64,000 nucleotides of DNA from Maritimibacter sp. (lineage in GTDB: Bacteria > Pseudomonadota > Alphaproteobacteria > Rhodobacterales > Rhodobacteraceae): positions 142,940 through 206,939 of the forward strand of contig JAABTN010000001.1 in NCBI GenBank assembly GCA_011389895.1, given 5' to 3'. The translations under genes were made by a program, and so were the position numbers. Positions 54,435 to 64,000 of this stretch are shown one piece after another. Position 1 is the stretch's first letter. Each line of letters begins with the position of its first letter. The notes under the pieces were generated by a model that did no database searches, had not been told where the DNA came from, and saw nothing but the letters and a program-made list of their open reading frames with translations.

Positions 54435-55127
54435 ATGAGCTATCAACCCGGAACCACCGGCGTCGTGGTTCAGAACATCAAGCGCGCCGACCCGGCGGTG
54501 ATCGACGGGCTGGCGGCGTGCGGTGTCGCGACGGTGCACGAGGCGCAGGGGCGCAAGGGGCTTTTGAACAGCTACATGCGCCCGATCTATCCGGGCGCGC
54601 GCATTGCGGGGTCTGCCACGACCATACTTGCCCCGCCGATGGACAACTGGATGATCCACGTCGCGATCGAACAGTTGCAAAAAGGAGACGTCCTGCTTCT
54701 TGGCACCATCAGCCCGTCGGACGCGGGCTATTTCGGCGATCTTCTGGCCACCTCGGCACAAGCGCGGGGCTGTCGCGGGCTGATCATCGACGGGGGCGTG
54801 CGCGACCTCCGCGATCTTACGGAGATGAATTTCCCGGTCTGGTCCCGGGCCGTGGGCGCGCAGGGCACCATCAAGGAAACGCTGGGGTCGGTCAACGTGC
54901 CCGTCGTCTGCGCCGATGCGCTGGTCAACCCCGGTGACGTGATCGTCGCCGATGACGATGGGGTCGTCTGCGTGCGTCGCGAGGAGGCCGCCGATGTGCT
55001 TGCAAAAGCACAAGACCGGGAGGCGAACGAGGCCGCCAAACGTGCGCGTTTCGAGGCGGGCGAGCTTGGGCTCGATATCTACGATATGCGCGGAAAGCTT
55101 GAAGCCAAGGGTTTGAAATATGTCTGA
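54435..55127 (+). CDS. ligK: 4-carboxy-4-hydroxy-2-oxoadipate aldolase
   Basis: 230 residues from the ATG at 54435, preceded by GAGGGG, 11 bases after galB. RraA-like fold: [20 protein letters not shown] near residues 33-52, [19 protein letters not shown] near 92-110, and the metal and substrate motif [14 protein letters not shown] near 121-134. It splits 4-carboxy-4-hydroxy-2-oxoadipate into pyruvate and oxaloacetate (also called GalC, HMG/CHA aldolase). It is the final step of the 4,5-cleavage pathway. Confidence 0.9.
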   Translation: MSYQPGTTGVVVQNIKRADPAVIDGLAACGVATVHEAQGRKGLLNSYMRPIYPGARIAGSATTILAPPMDNWMIHVAIEQLQKGDVLLLGTISPSDAGYFGDLLATSAQARGCRGLIIDGGVRDLRDLTEMNFPVWSRAVGAQGTIKETLGSVNVPVVCADALVNPGDVIVADDDGVVCVRREEAADVLAKAQDREANEAAKRARFEAGELGLDIYDMRGKLEAKGLKYV

Positions 55128-55164
55128 GCGGGGTTTCGCGGTGCGCGGGGTACAATCGGACCCG

Positions 55165-55218
55165 CTGGAGGGGCGCTGCCCCTCCAGACCACCCCGGAAT
55201 ACTTGTGGAACGATGAAG
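55165..55218. repeat. GC-hairpin element with AACGATGAAG tail, copy 2
   Basis: CTGGAGGGGC (55165-55174) pairs with GCCCCTCCAG (55178-55187) around GCT, followed by the tail from 55191 (ACCCCGGAATAC) to AACGATGAAG ending at 55218. It lies between ligK and galD. The galD ribosome site GAAGGGGGA begins in the last bases of the tail. Confidence 0.7.
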
Positions 55219-55228
55219 GGGGATCGTC

Positions 55229-56287
55229 TTGGCTGAGGGCGTGCGCTGCATGTGGATGCGTGGCGGAACCTCGAAAGGCGGGTTTTTCCTGGCCGACGAT
55301 CTGCCGCGCGACGCGGCGGCGCGCGATGCGTTCCTACTGCGCATGATGGGATCGCCTGATGCGCGTCAGATCGACGGTCTGGGTGGGGCCGATCCATTGA
55401 CCAGCAAAGTTGCGGTGGTGCGCCGGTCCGACCGGGATGGGGTGGATGTGGATTACCTGTTTTTGCAGGTCTTCGTCGATCAGGCCATTGTCACGGACAA
55501 GCAAAACTGTGGAAACATGCTCGCCGGTGTTGGCCCCTTCGCCATCGAGCGCGGGCTGATCGAAGCATCGGGGGACGAGACGCCGGTCACGATCTACATG
55601 GAGAACACCGGGCAGGTGGCTGTGGCCCGCGTGGCGACCCCCGAAGGCAAGCTGACCTATGCCGGTGGCGCCGCCATTGACGGTGTGCCGGGCACGGCGG
55701 CGGCCATTCCGCTTGAATTCAAGGAGACTGCGGGAAGCTCTTGCGGGGCGTTGTTGCCGACGGGGAACGCGGTCGACATCGTCGAGGGTGTCGAGGTCAC
55801 GATGATCGACAACGGGATGCCCGTGGTCGTGATGCGGGGCGCGGACCTTGGGATCACCGGGGATGAGACGCCGGAGGCGTTGGAGGCCGACGCGACGCTG
55901 CGCGGCAGGTTGGAGACCCTGCGCCTGGCCTGTGGGCCGATGATGAACCTGGGTGATGTGCGCGAGAAATCCGTGCCGAAGATGACCATGGTCACGGCGC
56001 CGAAAGCGGGCGGGGCCATCAACACGCGGACCTTCATTCCCCATCGGTGCCACAAGACCATCGGGGTGCTGGGCGCGGTGAGCGTGGCGACCGCCTGTTT
56101 GCTCGACCGCGGACCGGCGGCAGACCTGGCCGTGAGCGGAGGTGGGGAGGAGCGCCATCTTTCGATCGAACATCCCACCGGCGAGATGACCGTGATTGCA
56201 AAGCTCGACACCGAGGGACAACCGACATCCACCGCGATCCTGCGCACCGCGCGCAAGCTCATGGATGGCGAGGTATTTGGAGACTGA
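55229..56287 (+). CDS. galD: 4-oxalomesaconate tautomerase (PrpF family, GalD type)
   Basis: 352 residues. The start is probably the TTG at 55229, five bases after GAAGGGGGA; the nearest in-frame ATG is seven codons inside and would remove the first strand. PrpF family: CMWMRGGTSKGGFFLADDLP at 7-26, GLGGADPLTSKVAVV near 50-64, and KQNCGNMLAGVGPFAIERG near 91-109 with the catalytic Cys. It converts the keto form of 4-oxalomesaconate to the enol/ketone form accepted by GalB. It is followed by ligI one base after the stop. Confidence 0.86.
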   Translation: MAEGVRCMWMRGGTSKGGFFLADDLPRDAAARDAFLLRMMGSPDARQIDGLGGADPLTSKVAVVRRSDRDGVDVDYLFLQVFVDQAIVTDKQNCGNMLAGVGPFAIERGLIEASGDETPVTIYMENTGQVAVARVATPEGKLTYAGGAAIDGVPGTAAAIPLEFKETAGSSCGALLPTGNAVDIVEGVEVTMIDNGMPVVVMRGADLGITGDETPEALEADATLRGRLETLRLACGPMMNLGDVREKSVPKMTMVTAPKAGGAINTRTFIPHRCHKTIGVLGAVSVATACLLDRGPAADLAVSGGGEERHLSIEHPTGEMTVIAKLDTEGQPTSTAILRTARKLMDGEVFGD

Positions 56288-56288
56288 C

Positions 56289-57182
56289 ATGACCGACGCA
56301 CAGGTGAAAGACGCCGATTGGCTGGATTTCCACCCCAACCCGAAGACACCGGATTTCGTATTGCCAGAGGGGGCGGTGGATGCGCATTGCCATGTATTCG
56401 GGCCAAGCCCCGCGTTTCCCTTTGCCCCCGAGCGCAAATACACGCCCTGCAACGCGGGCAAGGACAAACTATATGAACTGCGCGATTTCCTCGGGTTTTC
56501 GCGAAACGTGATCGTGCAGGCGACCTGTCATGGCAAGGATAATGCCGCGATGATCGACGCCTGCCGGAGCGCCGGCGATCTTGCGCGCGGTGTGGCCAGC
56601 GTGCGCCATGACATCAGCCATGAAGAGCTGGCCGACATGGACGCAGCCGGGGTGCGCGGCGTGCGGTTCAACTTCGTGAAACGGCTGGTCGATGCCACGC
56701 CGCGTGAGCATTTCATCGAGGTGGCCGAGCGCATTCAGGAGTTCGGTTGGTCCATCGTGGTGTATTTCGAGGCCGCCGATCTGGAAGAGCTTGTGCCGTT
56801 TCTGGAAAGTCTGCCGGGGATCATCGTGGTCGATCACATGGGGCGCCCCAACGTCGAGAACGGCGTCGATCACCCGGATTTCCAGAGGTTTCTCGACCTC
56901 ATGGAGCGCAACGACAACATCTGGTCCAAGGTGACCTGTCCCGAGCGTTTGTCGGTCGCGGGTCCACCGGGTTATGACGACGTGGTGCCCTTTGCGCGCG
57001 AAGTCGTGACGCGGTTTCCGGACCGGGTTTTGTGGGGCACCGATTGGCCGCATCCGAACATGAAAAGCCATATGCCCGATGACGGCAACCTTGTGGATTT
57101 CATTCCCCGGATCGCGCCCAGCGACGCGGCGCGCCAAAAGCTTCTGGTCGACAATCCGATGCGGCTTTACTGGGCCCGGTAG
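56289..57182 (+). CDS. ligI: 2-pyrone-4,6-dicarboxylate hydrolase
   Basis: 297 residues, starting two bases after galD. Amidohydrolase superfamily: DAHCHVFGP with His33 and His35, His183 in VDHMGRP, and Asp252 in LWGTDWPHPN, the same set and spacing as LigI, which works without a bound metal. It opens the pyrone ring made by LigC to give 4-oxalomesaconate, feeding GalD and GalB. It is the last gene of the galB-ligK-galD-ligI run; hairpins follow. Confidence 0.92.
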   Translation: MTDAQVKDADWLDFHPNPKTPDFVLPEGAVDAHCHVFGPSPAFPFAPERKYTPCNAGKDKLYELRDFLGFSRNVIVQATCHGKDNAAMIDACRSAGDLARGVASVRHDISHEELADMDAAGVRGVRFNFVKRLVDATPREHFIEVAERIQEFGWSIVVYFEAADLEELVPFLESLPGIIVVDHMGRPNVENGVDHPDFQRFLDLMERNDNIWSKVTCPERLSVAGPPGYDDVVPFAREVVTRFPDRVLWGTDWPHPNMKSHMPDDGNLVDFIPRIAPSDAARQKLLVDNPMRLYWAR

Positions 57183-57237
57183 GGGCCGGGCGCGCAATAA
57201 CCCAAAGCTAAGCCGTGTGATCCAAATTGACCCCATT

Positions 57238-57297
57238 GCCGAGCCTCGGCAGCGGGTTTTCCTTTGATGTGAAGGCGATCCGGGGCTGATGCCCCGG
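57238..57297 (+). terminator. Hairpins after ligI in the gap before the second ligA
   Basis: GCCG-AGCCT-CGGC (57238-57250), followed by a T-rich run at 57256-57265, looks like a weak terminator for the ligI operon. A second stem, CCGGGGC-TGAT-GCCCCGG (57280-57297), follows. The rest of the gap (57300-57400) is AT-rich and is the likely promoter region of the second ligAB pair. Confidence 0.5.
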
Positions 57298-57427
57298 TCC
57301 GGGGCCTATAAGATTTGTGTTCAAATCATTCAATATTCACCCGACGGGGCGTGGATTGATTCAGGTCAAATTTGCCCGGGCCCCGGCATGCGAAACATCC
57401 CCAGATCAAAACAATGGAGGATGACCC

Positions 57428-57787
57428 ATGCATGATATGCCGGGCTACGATTACCACGTCGACATTCCGGGTACGACGATCTTCGACGGCAAGATGGCCA
57501 TGAAGGGCTATGCGCTGAACCGGATGTGCTACGACTTCAACAAGGCCGAGAACCGGGATGGGTTCAAGGCGGATGAAGAGGGCTGGATGGAAAAATACGG
57601 CCTGAACGAAGAACAGAAGACAGCGATACGTGACCGCAACGTGCTGGGCCTGATCGAGGCGGGCGGGAACATCTATTACCTCGCGAAGTTCGCCGGGATT
57701 TTCGGTCTTTCGGTGCAGGATGTCGGTGGGCTTCAGACCGGCAAGACCACGGAAGAATTCAAGGAATACCTGGCGAGCCAGGCGTAA
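57428..57787 (+). CDS. LigA-family extradiol dioxygenase alpha subunit, second copy
   Basis: 119 residues, ATG with GGAGG seven bases upstream. LigA-family helical protein: YHVDIPGTTIFDGKMAMKGY near 9-28, IRDRNVLGLIEAGGNIYYLA near 66-85. It is clearly a paralogue of ligA at 50821-51213 but with a shortened C-terminus. It is followed 14 bases later by a LigB paralogue, so a second complete two-subunit dioxygenase is encoded. It may handle gallate, a methylated trihydroxybenzoate or protocatechuate under other conditions. Confidence 0.88.
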   Translation: MHDMPGYDYHVDIPGTTIFDGKMAMKGYALNRMCYDFNKAENRDGFKADEEGWMEKYGLNEEQKTAIRDRNVLGLIEAGGNIYYLAKFAGIFGLSVQDVGGLQTGKTTEEFKEYLASQA

Positions 57788-57801
57788 GGGAGGACACAGA
57801 C

Positions 57802-58650
57802 ATGGCGAAAATTCTCGGTGGCATCACGACGTCGCATATCCCCTCGGTCGGCAATGCGATTCAAAAGGAATTGCAGGACGATCCCTATTGGAAACCCTTC
57901 TTTGACGGCTTTCCCAAGGTTCACCAATGGGTGAAGGACAACAAGCCGGACTATTGCATCAACATCTACAACGATCACGGGTTGGGGTTCTTTCTTGACC
58001 GGATGCCGACATTTGCGATCGGGGCTGCGCATGAATACCACAACGAGGATGAGGGATGGGGGCTTCCCGCCTTGGATCCGTTCCCGGGGGCGCCCGAGCT
58101 GAGTTGGCATATCATTGAATCCATGGTTGCGGATCATTTCGACATCACGTCGTGTCAGGAGTTGGCGGTCGACCACGGGTTCGTGGTGCCCATGCAGCTT
58201 TTCTGGCCGGGGGCGCCGCATCATCCGGATATGCCGAAAACCGTACCGATCAGCGCGAACACCGTGCAGCACCCGATCCCGACGCTGGCGCGCGCGCTTG
58301 AGTTCGGTCGCGCGCTGGGCAAGGCGCTGCGCAGTTTCCCGGAGGATGCGAAGATCGTGATCCTGGGCACCGGTGGTCTCAGCCACCAGTTGGACGGAGC
58401 GCGCGCGGGCTTCATCAACAAGGAGTTCGATCAGTATTGCCTTGATAACATCGTGGCGAACCCTGACGAGCTGACCAAGATCACGCGCATGGAGTTGGTG
58501 GAGAAGGCCGGGGCGCAAGGCACCGAGTTCCTGATGTGGATGATGATGCGCGGAGCGCTGGGGGACGATGTGACCGAAATCACGCGGAATTATCATATTC
58601 CGATCTCGAACACGGCAGCCGGGACATTGCTTTTGGAATGCGCCGCCTAG
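57802..58650 (+). CDS. LigB-family extradiol dioxygenase catalytic subunit, second copy
   Basis: 282 residues with AGGGAGGA upstream. The catalytic set is intact: Fe ligands His12, His59 and Glu242 and base His195 in GTGGLSHQLD. Compared with the first LigB, the segments around the substrate pocket differ strongly (HEYHNEDEGWGLPALDPFPG instead of [24 protein letters not shown]), so substrate preference probably differs. It is likely active, with the second LigA. The family also includes gallate and 3-O-methylgallate dioxygenases; which applies here cannot be read off. Confidence 0.88.
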   Translation: MAKILGGITTSHIPSVGNAIQKELQDDPYWKPFFDGFPKVHQWVKDNKPDYCINIYNDHGLGFFLDRMPTFAIGAAHEYHNEDEGWGLPALDPFPGAPELSWHIIESMVADHFDITSCQELAVDHGFVVPMQLFWPGAPHHPDMPKTVPISANTVQHPIPTLARALEFGRALGKALRSFPEDAKIVILGTGGLSHQLDGARAGFINKEFDQYCLDNIVANPDELTKITRMELVEKAGAQGTEFLMWMMMRGALGDDVTEITRNYHIPISNTAAGTLLLECAA

Positions 58651-58698
58651 GCACCCTGCAACGCGGGGTGACCGGCGCGTTCCTGTGCGCAGGATAAA

Positions 58699-58777
58699 GC
58701 GGGGGCTCTGCCCCCGCACGCACGACAAAACGGGGGCTCTGCCCCCGCACCCCCGGAATATTTATGGAACGATGAAG
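58699..58777. repeat. GC-hairpin element with AACGATGAAG tail, copy 3
   Basis: Two near-identical hairpins, GCGGGGGC-TCT-GCCCCCGC (58699-58717) and CGGGGGC-TCT-GCCCCCG (58731-58747), then the tail from CCCCCGGAATATTT (58750-58763) to AACGATGAAG (58768-58777). It lies between the convergent second ligB and araC genes, where it may also act as a terminator for both. Confidence 0.72.
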
Positions 58778-58807
58778 GGGGCGCGGTTGATCGCCGCGCC
58801 TTCGGTG

Positions 58808-60932
<2,125 letters not shown>

Positions 60933-60956
60933 GAAGATGACAATGGGTGCGGCGCT

Positions 60957-60970
60957 TTGACATAGGTCAT
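60957..60970 (+). promoter_or_regulatory. FNR-like box upstream of the universal stress protein gene
   Basis: TTGAC-ATAG-GTCAT matches the FNR/FnrL consensus TTGAY-N4-RTCAA in nine of ten informative bases. It lies 54 bases upstream of the uspA-type start. It is enclosed by GGGTGCG (60945-60951) and CGCACCC (60974-60980), an inverted repeat that may also terminate pobA transcripts. Confidence 0.55.
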
Positions 60971-61023
60971 GGTCGCACCCACGCTCCGGCGCGACACTGT
61001 GTCCGTGAAACAGGAGCATAGAG

Positions 61024-61431
61024 ATGTACAAACACGTTCTCGTCCCCATCGCCTTCGATGAGATGCGCGACACCAAGGGCGCGCTGGAAATCGCCCATGC
61101 GATCTCGGAAGAGGGGGCCAAGATCACGGCATTGCACGTGGTCGAGGAAATTCCATCCTACGTGGCGCAATACCTGCCGGAAGGGCAGATGAGCCAGAAC
61201 CTCAAGGATATCAAGACAACCTTGGCCGAAAAGGTGAAGGGCGAAGATGATATCGAGGTCGTGGTGATCGAAGGGCATGCGGGTCATGCGATCGTGGACT
61301 ACGCCGCCGAAAACGGGGTGGATTGCGTTGTCGTCGCCTCGCACCGGCCGGGTTTCCAGGATTATTTCCTCGGGTCGACCGCCGCACGCGTCGTGCGCCA
61401 CGCCACCTGCGCGGTCCATGTCGTGCGCTGA
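61024..61431 (+). CDS. Universal stress protein (UspA family)
   Basis: 135 residues, ATG preceded by AGGAG. UspA fold: KHVLVPIAFD at the start and VVVASHRPGFQDYFLGSTAA split near 105-125, corresponding to the ATP-binding G-2x-G-9x-G(S/T) loop. These proteins help survival under energy or oxygen stress. The FNR-like box upstream suggests induction at low oxygen. It has its own terminator at 61490-61516 and is not part of the aromatic operons. Confidence 0.9.
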   Translation: MYKHVLVPIAFDEMRDTKGALEIAHAISEEGAKITALHVVEEIPSYVAQYLPEGQMSQNLKDIKTTLAEKVKGEDDIEVVVIEGHAGHAIVDYAAENGVDCVVVASHRPGFQDYFLGSTAARVVRHATCAVHVVR

Positions 61432-61489
61432 TTTGCGCGGACCGGGTGCGCCGTTTGCGGGCCTCTGCCAGAGATGAAAAGATGTGATC

Positions 61490-61516
61490 AAGCGGGCGCA
61501 ATGCAGCCCGCTTTTT
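61490..61516 (+). terminator. Intrinsic terminator after the universal stress protein gene
   Basis: AAGCGGGC (61490-61497) pairs with GCCCGCTT (61506-61513) around an eight-base loop and runs into TTT (61514-61516). It is a standard rho-independent terminator, 59 bases after the stop. Confidence 0.88.
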
Positions 61517-61621
61517 CGTGCGCAGATGCGCCGGGTCGCAGTGCGAACCGATCCGCGCGGGACATTCCCGATTGAAGCCCCGGGCCTGACCCGGCTAGGT
61601 TGAGAGACAGGAGGACTGCCC

Positions 61622-61942
61622 ATGCCCACGATCCAGCCATCGAGCGACCGCCAAACCGTGATCACCACGTTTGAGACAAGCCCGGGCAACTGCGACGATC
61701 TGATCGAATTGCTCACGGATGCCTATGACAAATTCATCTCCAAGCAACCGGGGTTCATCGCCGCCAGCCTGCATGTGAACGACGCGCAAACCCGGATTGC
61801 GAATTACTCGCAATGGGAGCGCCGGGAAGATTTCCAGGCGATGTTGCGCACCACCGAAATGCGCACACGCAACCGCGAGATCAACACGCTGTGCCGGACC
61901 TTCGAGCCTGTGATGTATGACGTGGTGGCGGTGTTCGACTGA
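61622..61942 (+). CDS. ABM-domain (antibiotic biosynthesis monooxygenase-type) protein
   Basis: 106 residues, ATG with AGGAGGACTG nearby. Dimeric alpha-beta-barrel ABM pattern: FETSPGNCDDLIELL near 17-31, QPGFIAASLHVND near 41-53 and NYSQWERREDFQAML near 60-74. The family includes cofactor-free quinol monooxygenases and heme or flavin accessory proteins. It is convergent with the membrane protein gene, three bases between the stops. Its function is unspecified. Confidence 0.75.
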   Translation: MPTIQPSSDRQTVITTFETSPGNCDDLIELLTDAYDKFISKQPGFIAASLHVNDAQTRIANYSQWERREDFQAMLRTTEMRTRNREINTLCRTFEPVMYDVVAVFD

Positions 61943-61945
61943 CCC

Positions 61946-62902
61946 TCAGGCCCGGCGCCGCACCGGCCCCTTCTTGCGACTGCGATGCGAGGTGACCGAT
62001 TGGTCCACCACGCGGCGGTGACGGCGCTGGGCGGTGATCTGGGCGGGCGTGGCGCTTTGCCGGATACGCGGGTTCGGCGCTTGTGACAGGCGACCGAGTG
62101 CTGCAAGCGAGGCTCTCACAAAACGCTCCGTACGTGACGTGCCCGCCCCCGGGTGCGGCGGCTCGTGCCCCCCGACAAGCCAGGTCATGAGGGTATCGCT
62201 GCGACCATCCGCCTGTGACCATTGACGCAGTGCGGCCCGATTGCTGTCCGTCCAGGCCTTGAGCAGCCAGCAGGCGGAAAACGCCCAAACCCCGATGCTT
62301 TCGTCCCAGAAGACAAGGTTATGGGCAACGATGATCTCGGCCAGCACGCCTTGCGTGTTGTTCTTGATCCCTGAGAGCACCATGACCATCACCCCCGAGG
62401 CGAAGATCACCCGCCCGGACCAGACATAGACCCGCCGTTCCCAAGCATCGGCCTCCGGCGCATAGACCAGAAAACAGGTCATCGACATCATCAGGTATAG
62501 CATGAGCGCGGAGCCATAGTGCAGGACCGGCGCGCGGGACAGGCCGAGGATCTTCTGGCTTGTCGTGGCGACCACGGTGCTTTCATTGGGGAAAAACGCG
62601 ACCCCCATGGCCGCCATCCCGGCGAGAACGACGATCAGGTCGGGCGACACCCAACGTCCGGGAAACCGGCGCCAGCCCCGGTGCACCATGAGAAACACGC
62701 CGATGGCAGACAGGCCGCCGACCAGCAAATCGCGTTGCGTCGTGTGGAACACGTCCGAGATCGTCGGTTGCACCACGCCATCCACAACCCGCCCGCTCAG
62801 GGCCAGTATGAAGGGAAGGGCGAGACCCAGCAGCCCGAGACCATATCGGAGGCGGCGGAAGGCGGCTGCATCTTCCCGCATCGGGTCGTGTGCATGAACC
62901 AT
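61946..62902 (-). CDS. Hypothetical multi-pass membrane protein
   Basis: 318 residues with about six hydrophobic helices in the first 225 residues (for example LGLLGLALPFILALSG, LIVVLAGMAAMGVAFF and HYGSALMLYLMMSMTCFLVY) and a basic C-terminal tail rich in Arg and His. I do not recognise a family. A soluble stretch after residue 225 may face the cytosol. It stands alone: convergent with the ABM gene on one side and separated by 259 bases from the lipoprotein gene on the other, in which I see no gene. Confidence 0.7.
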   Translation of the reverse strand: MVHAHDPMREDAAAFRRLRYGLGLLGLALPFILALSGRVVDGVVQPTISDVFHTTQRDLLVGGLSAIGVFLMVHRGWRRFPGRWVSPDLIVVLAGMAAMGVAFFPNESTVVATTSQKILGLSRAPVLHYGSALMLYLMMSMTCFLVYAPEADAWERRVYVWSGRVIFASGVMVMVLSGIKNNTQGVLAEIIVAHNLVFWDESIGVWAFSACWLLKAWTDSNRAALRQWSQADGRSDTLMTWLVGGHEPPHPGAGTSRTERFVRASLAALGRLSQAPNPRIRQSATPAQITAQRRHRRVVDQSVTSHRSRKKGPVRRRA

Positions 62903-63161
62903 TGTTTGTTTTCGCGATTGTGTGGCTGCACCTTGAGTTTAGCTGCAGGGCAGCACCGCGCAAGGGGCGGGGGAGAGCGAAACGGTATGGTTTCCCGTAG
63001 TGGTTGTGACTTTTCCGGTCGGGTTTTCCCCCGTGAACGGCAGAAAAAATGCCCCGGAATGGTCAAAACGACGCGAAAAACGGCGTGACTCAGCAATAAG
63101 GGAATCGCAGTATTTTGCCTTCGAGGGGGCGCGAAGGGGGGCGGATCAGCGCCCGCCGCGC

Positions 63162-63536
63162 TTATTCGGGATAGGTCTGCCGGCACTGCGCGGTCGCCTG
63201 CGCCGCTGCCGTGCGCATCGCGGGGAGCCGCGCTTTTAGCGCGCGCATCTGCTGCCGCTGGTCGCCCACATCAATCGCAACGGGGCGTTCGACGCGCTTC
63301 CATTCGGTCTTGGGACATTCGTAGGGGTCGCCGTTTTCCCGGTAGCACACGCCGGTGACGGTGACTTGTTCTTGCGACGTGTGCACCGCGTATCCGCGCG
63401 CGATATTGCCCTGTAGCGTGTCGATCCTGCGCTCGGCCTCCTTCACATCCTGCGTCGCGCGGTAGATGCACATGTCCTGCTCCGTGCAGGCAGACAGGGT
63501 GAGGGCGAGGGCGGCGAGGGCAAGAACGGCTTTCAT
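63162..63536 (-). CDS. Small lipoprotein of unknown function
   Basis: 124 residues from the ATG giving MKAVLALAALALTLSAC; a longer frame to 63587 lacks a signal-like start. The lipobox is LSAC with Cys17. The mature part has four further Cys (CIYR, GVCYREN, YECPKTE, QCRQ), suggesting disulfides, and a helical segment with QRQQMRALKARLPAMRTAA. It is periplasmic or membrane-anchored. No family name can be given. Confidence 0.72.
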   Translation of the reverse strand: MKAVLALAALALTLSACTEQDMCIYRATQDVKEAERRIDTLQGNIARGYAVHTSQEQVTVTGVCYRENGDPYECPKTEWKRVERPVAIDVGDQRQQMRALKARLPAMRTAAAQATAQCRQTYPE

Positions 63537-63583
63537 GGTGTGATAGGAGCATGTGAGCCGCGGGCTGTCCAGTGAGGCCGGGG

Positions 63584-64000
63584 TCAAAGCCCCAGATCTT
63601 CGGGGGACAGTCGATACGCCTTGCCGAACCCGCCGTTAAGGAACGCGCGCGTCGGGGTGATGTGCAGGAACCGGAAATCGGCAAAGTCGATGTAGAGCGT
63701 CGATTTCGGATGTGAGGCGAGCCAGCGCGCGCGCCGCGCGGCGGTCTTCTCGGCAGGCACCGCCCGGCCCTCATAGGTGAGGCGGGGATGGGTCAGGGGG
63801 TCGCCCTTGTCGCCCGGCTCGCCCAAAAGCAGCGCGCAGGCGGGGTTGTCGGCAAGCGCGCGGGTATGGGCCGACAGGTCGGACACCAGCAAGATCGGCA
63901 TGCCGCCTTCGTCGGTGCCCACCGCCACCCGGGCCACCGAGGGGCCGTGTTCGGTGCCAAAGGCAATCGCGGCAAACCGCGCCCCGTCGATCAACGCGCG
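63584..64000 (-). CDS. Pyridoxamine 5'-phosphate oxidase-like / HugZ-type flavin-binding protein, partial
   Basis: The frame runs off the end of the window (minus strand), so the N-terminus is missing; 138 residues are visible. The split-barrel FMN-binding pattern is seen in VARVAVGTDEGGMPILLVSD and NPACALLLGEPG, and the C-terminal FADFRFLHITPTRAFLNGGF is typical of the HugZ-like subgroup linked to heme use. The substrate is unknown. It lies 47 bases upstream of the lipoprotein gene on the same strand. Confidence 0.75.
   Translation of the reverse strand, partial: RALIDGARFAAIAFGTEHGPSVARVAVGTDEGGMPILLVSDLSAHTRALADNPACALLLGEPGDKGDPLTHPRLTYEGRAVPAEKTAARRARWLASHPKSTLYIDFADFRFLHITPTRAFLNGGFGKAYRLSPEDLGL

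Overview
The window looks like a chromosomal segment from an alphaproteobacterium of the Rhodobacteraceae (Roseobacter group). The evidence is high G+C content, Roseobacter-like gene content and order (a SPOR lipoprotein, D-Ala-D-Ala carboxypeptidase and tmk block; paaZ-paaX divergent from paaG-paaI-paaK-tetR; pcaF-paaABCDE), a TAXI-type TRAP transporter, and many ATGA translational overlaps. It is mostly a catabolic region for aromatic compounds and related small molecules, with a short housekeeping block at about 15.1-18.9 kb. No insertion sequence, integrase, prophage or CRISPR array was seen.

Region 1 (1-14.5 kb): hydroxyquinol / resorcylate-type module. The end of a branched-chain-type ABC permease pair is followed by a TfdB-like flavin hydroxylase, hydroxyquinol 1,2-dioxygenase, a beta-ketoadipate CoA-transferase (pcaIJ, opposite strand) and a divergent IclR regulator that sits on a 42-bp nested palindrome. 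A LysR gene then faces a TAXI-TRAP uptake system, a LigW/resorcylate-type decarboxylase, a second flavin hydroxylase and an ACMSD-like amidohydrolase. My reading is uptake, decarboxylation, hydroxylation, intradiol cleavage, beta-ketoadipate and CoA activation. Maleylacetate reductase is not in the window.

Region 2 (15.1-18.9 kb): tRNA-Ser(UGA), a SPOR-domain lipoprotein, a PBP5-type carboxypeptidase, tmk and a zeta-class GST/maleylacetoacetate isomerase. Region 3 (19-30.8 kb): a complete phenylacetate (paa) pathway with two repressors (PaaX and a TetR protein), an extra ferritin-like Paa protein after paaE, and a pcaF/paaJ thiolase that also serves the beta-ketoadipate made in region 1. Two GACC-N4-GGTC dyads mark the two paa promoters.

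Region 4 (31-42 kb): an M20 amidohydrolase and a DUF1028 protein face a Dpp/Opp-type ABC system across a 38-bp nested palindrome. The transporter includes a permease-ATPase fusion and is followed by an FCD/GntR regulator. Next, on the opposite strand, come a carnitine-dehydrogenase-like enzyme, a beta-keto acid cleavage enzyme (BKACE) and a fumarylacetoacetate-hydrolase-family protein. Region 5 (42.3-48.9 kb): a BMP-family nucleoside-type ABC transporter and a glycerate 2-kinase, closed by a strong terminator.

Region 6 (49-61 kb): the protocatechuate 4,5-cleavage pathway. One arm is a LysR regulator with two helix-turn-helix domains, a DUF1932 dehydrogenase of unknown role, ligA, ligB and ligC. 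The facing arm is galB, a ligK/galC aldolase, galD and ligI, followed by a second ligA-ligB pair, then an AraC regulator divergent from pobA. Together these genes take 4-hydroxybenzoate to pyruvate and oxaloacetate. The end (61-64 kb) holds a universal stress protein behind an FNR-like box, an ABM-family monooxygenase, a membrane protein, a small lipoprotein and a truncated flavin-binding protein.

Two patterns recur across regions. A GC-rich hairpin followed by a conserved AACGATGAAG tail occurs three times. Strong hairpins lie directly after each of the three solute-binding-protein genes.
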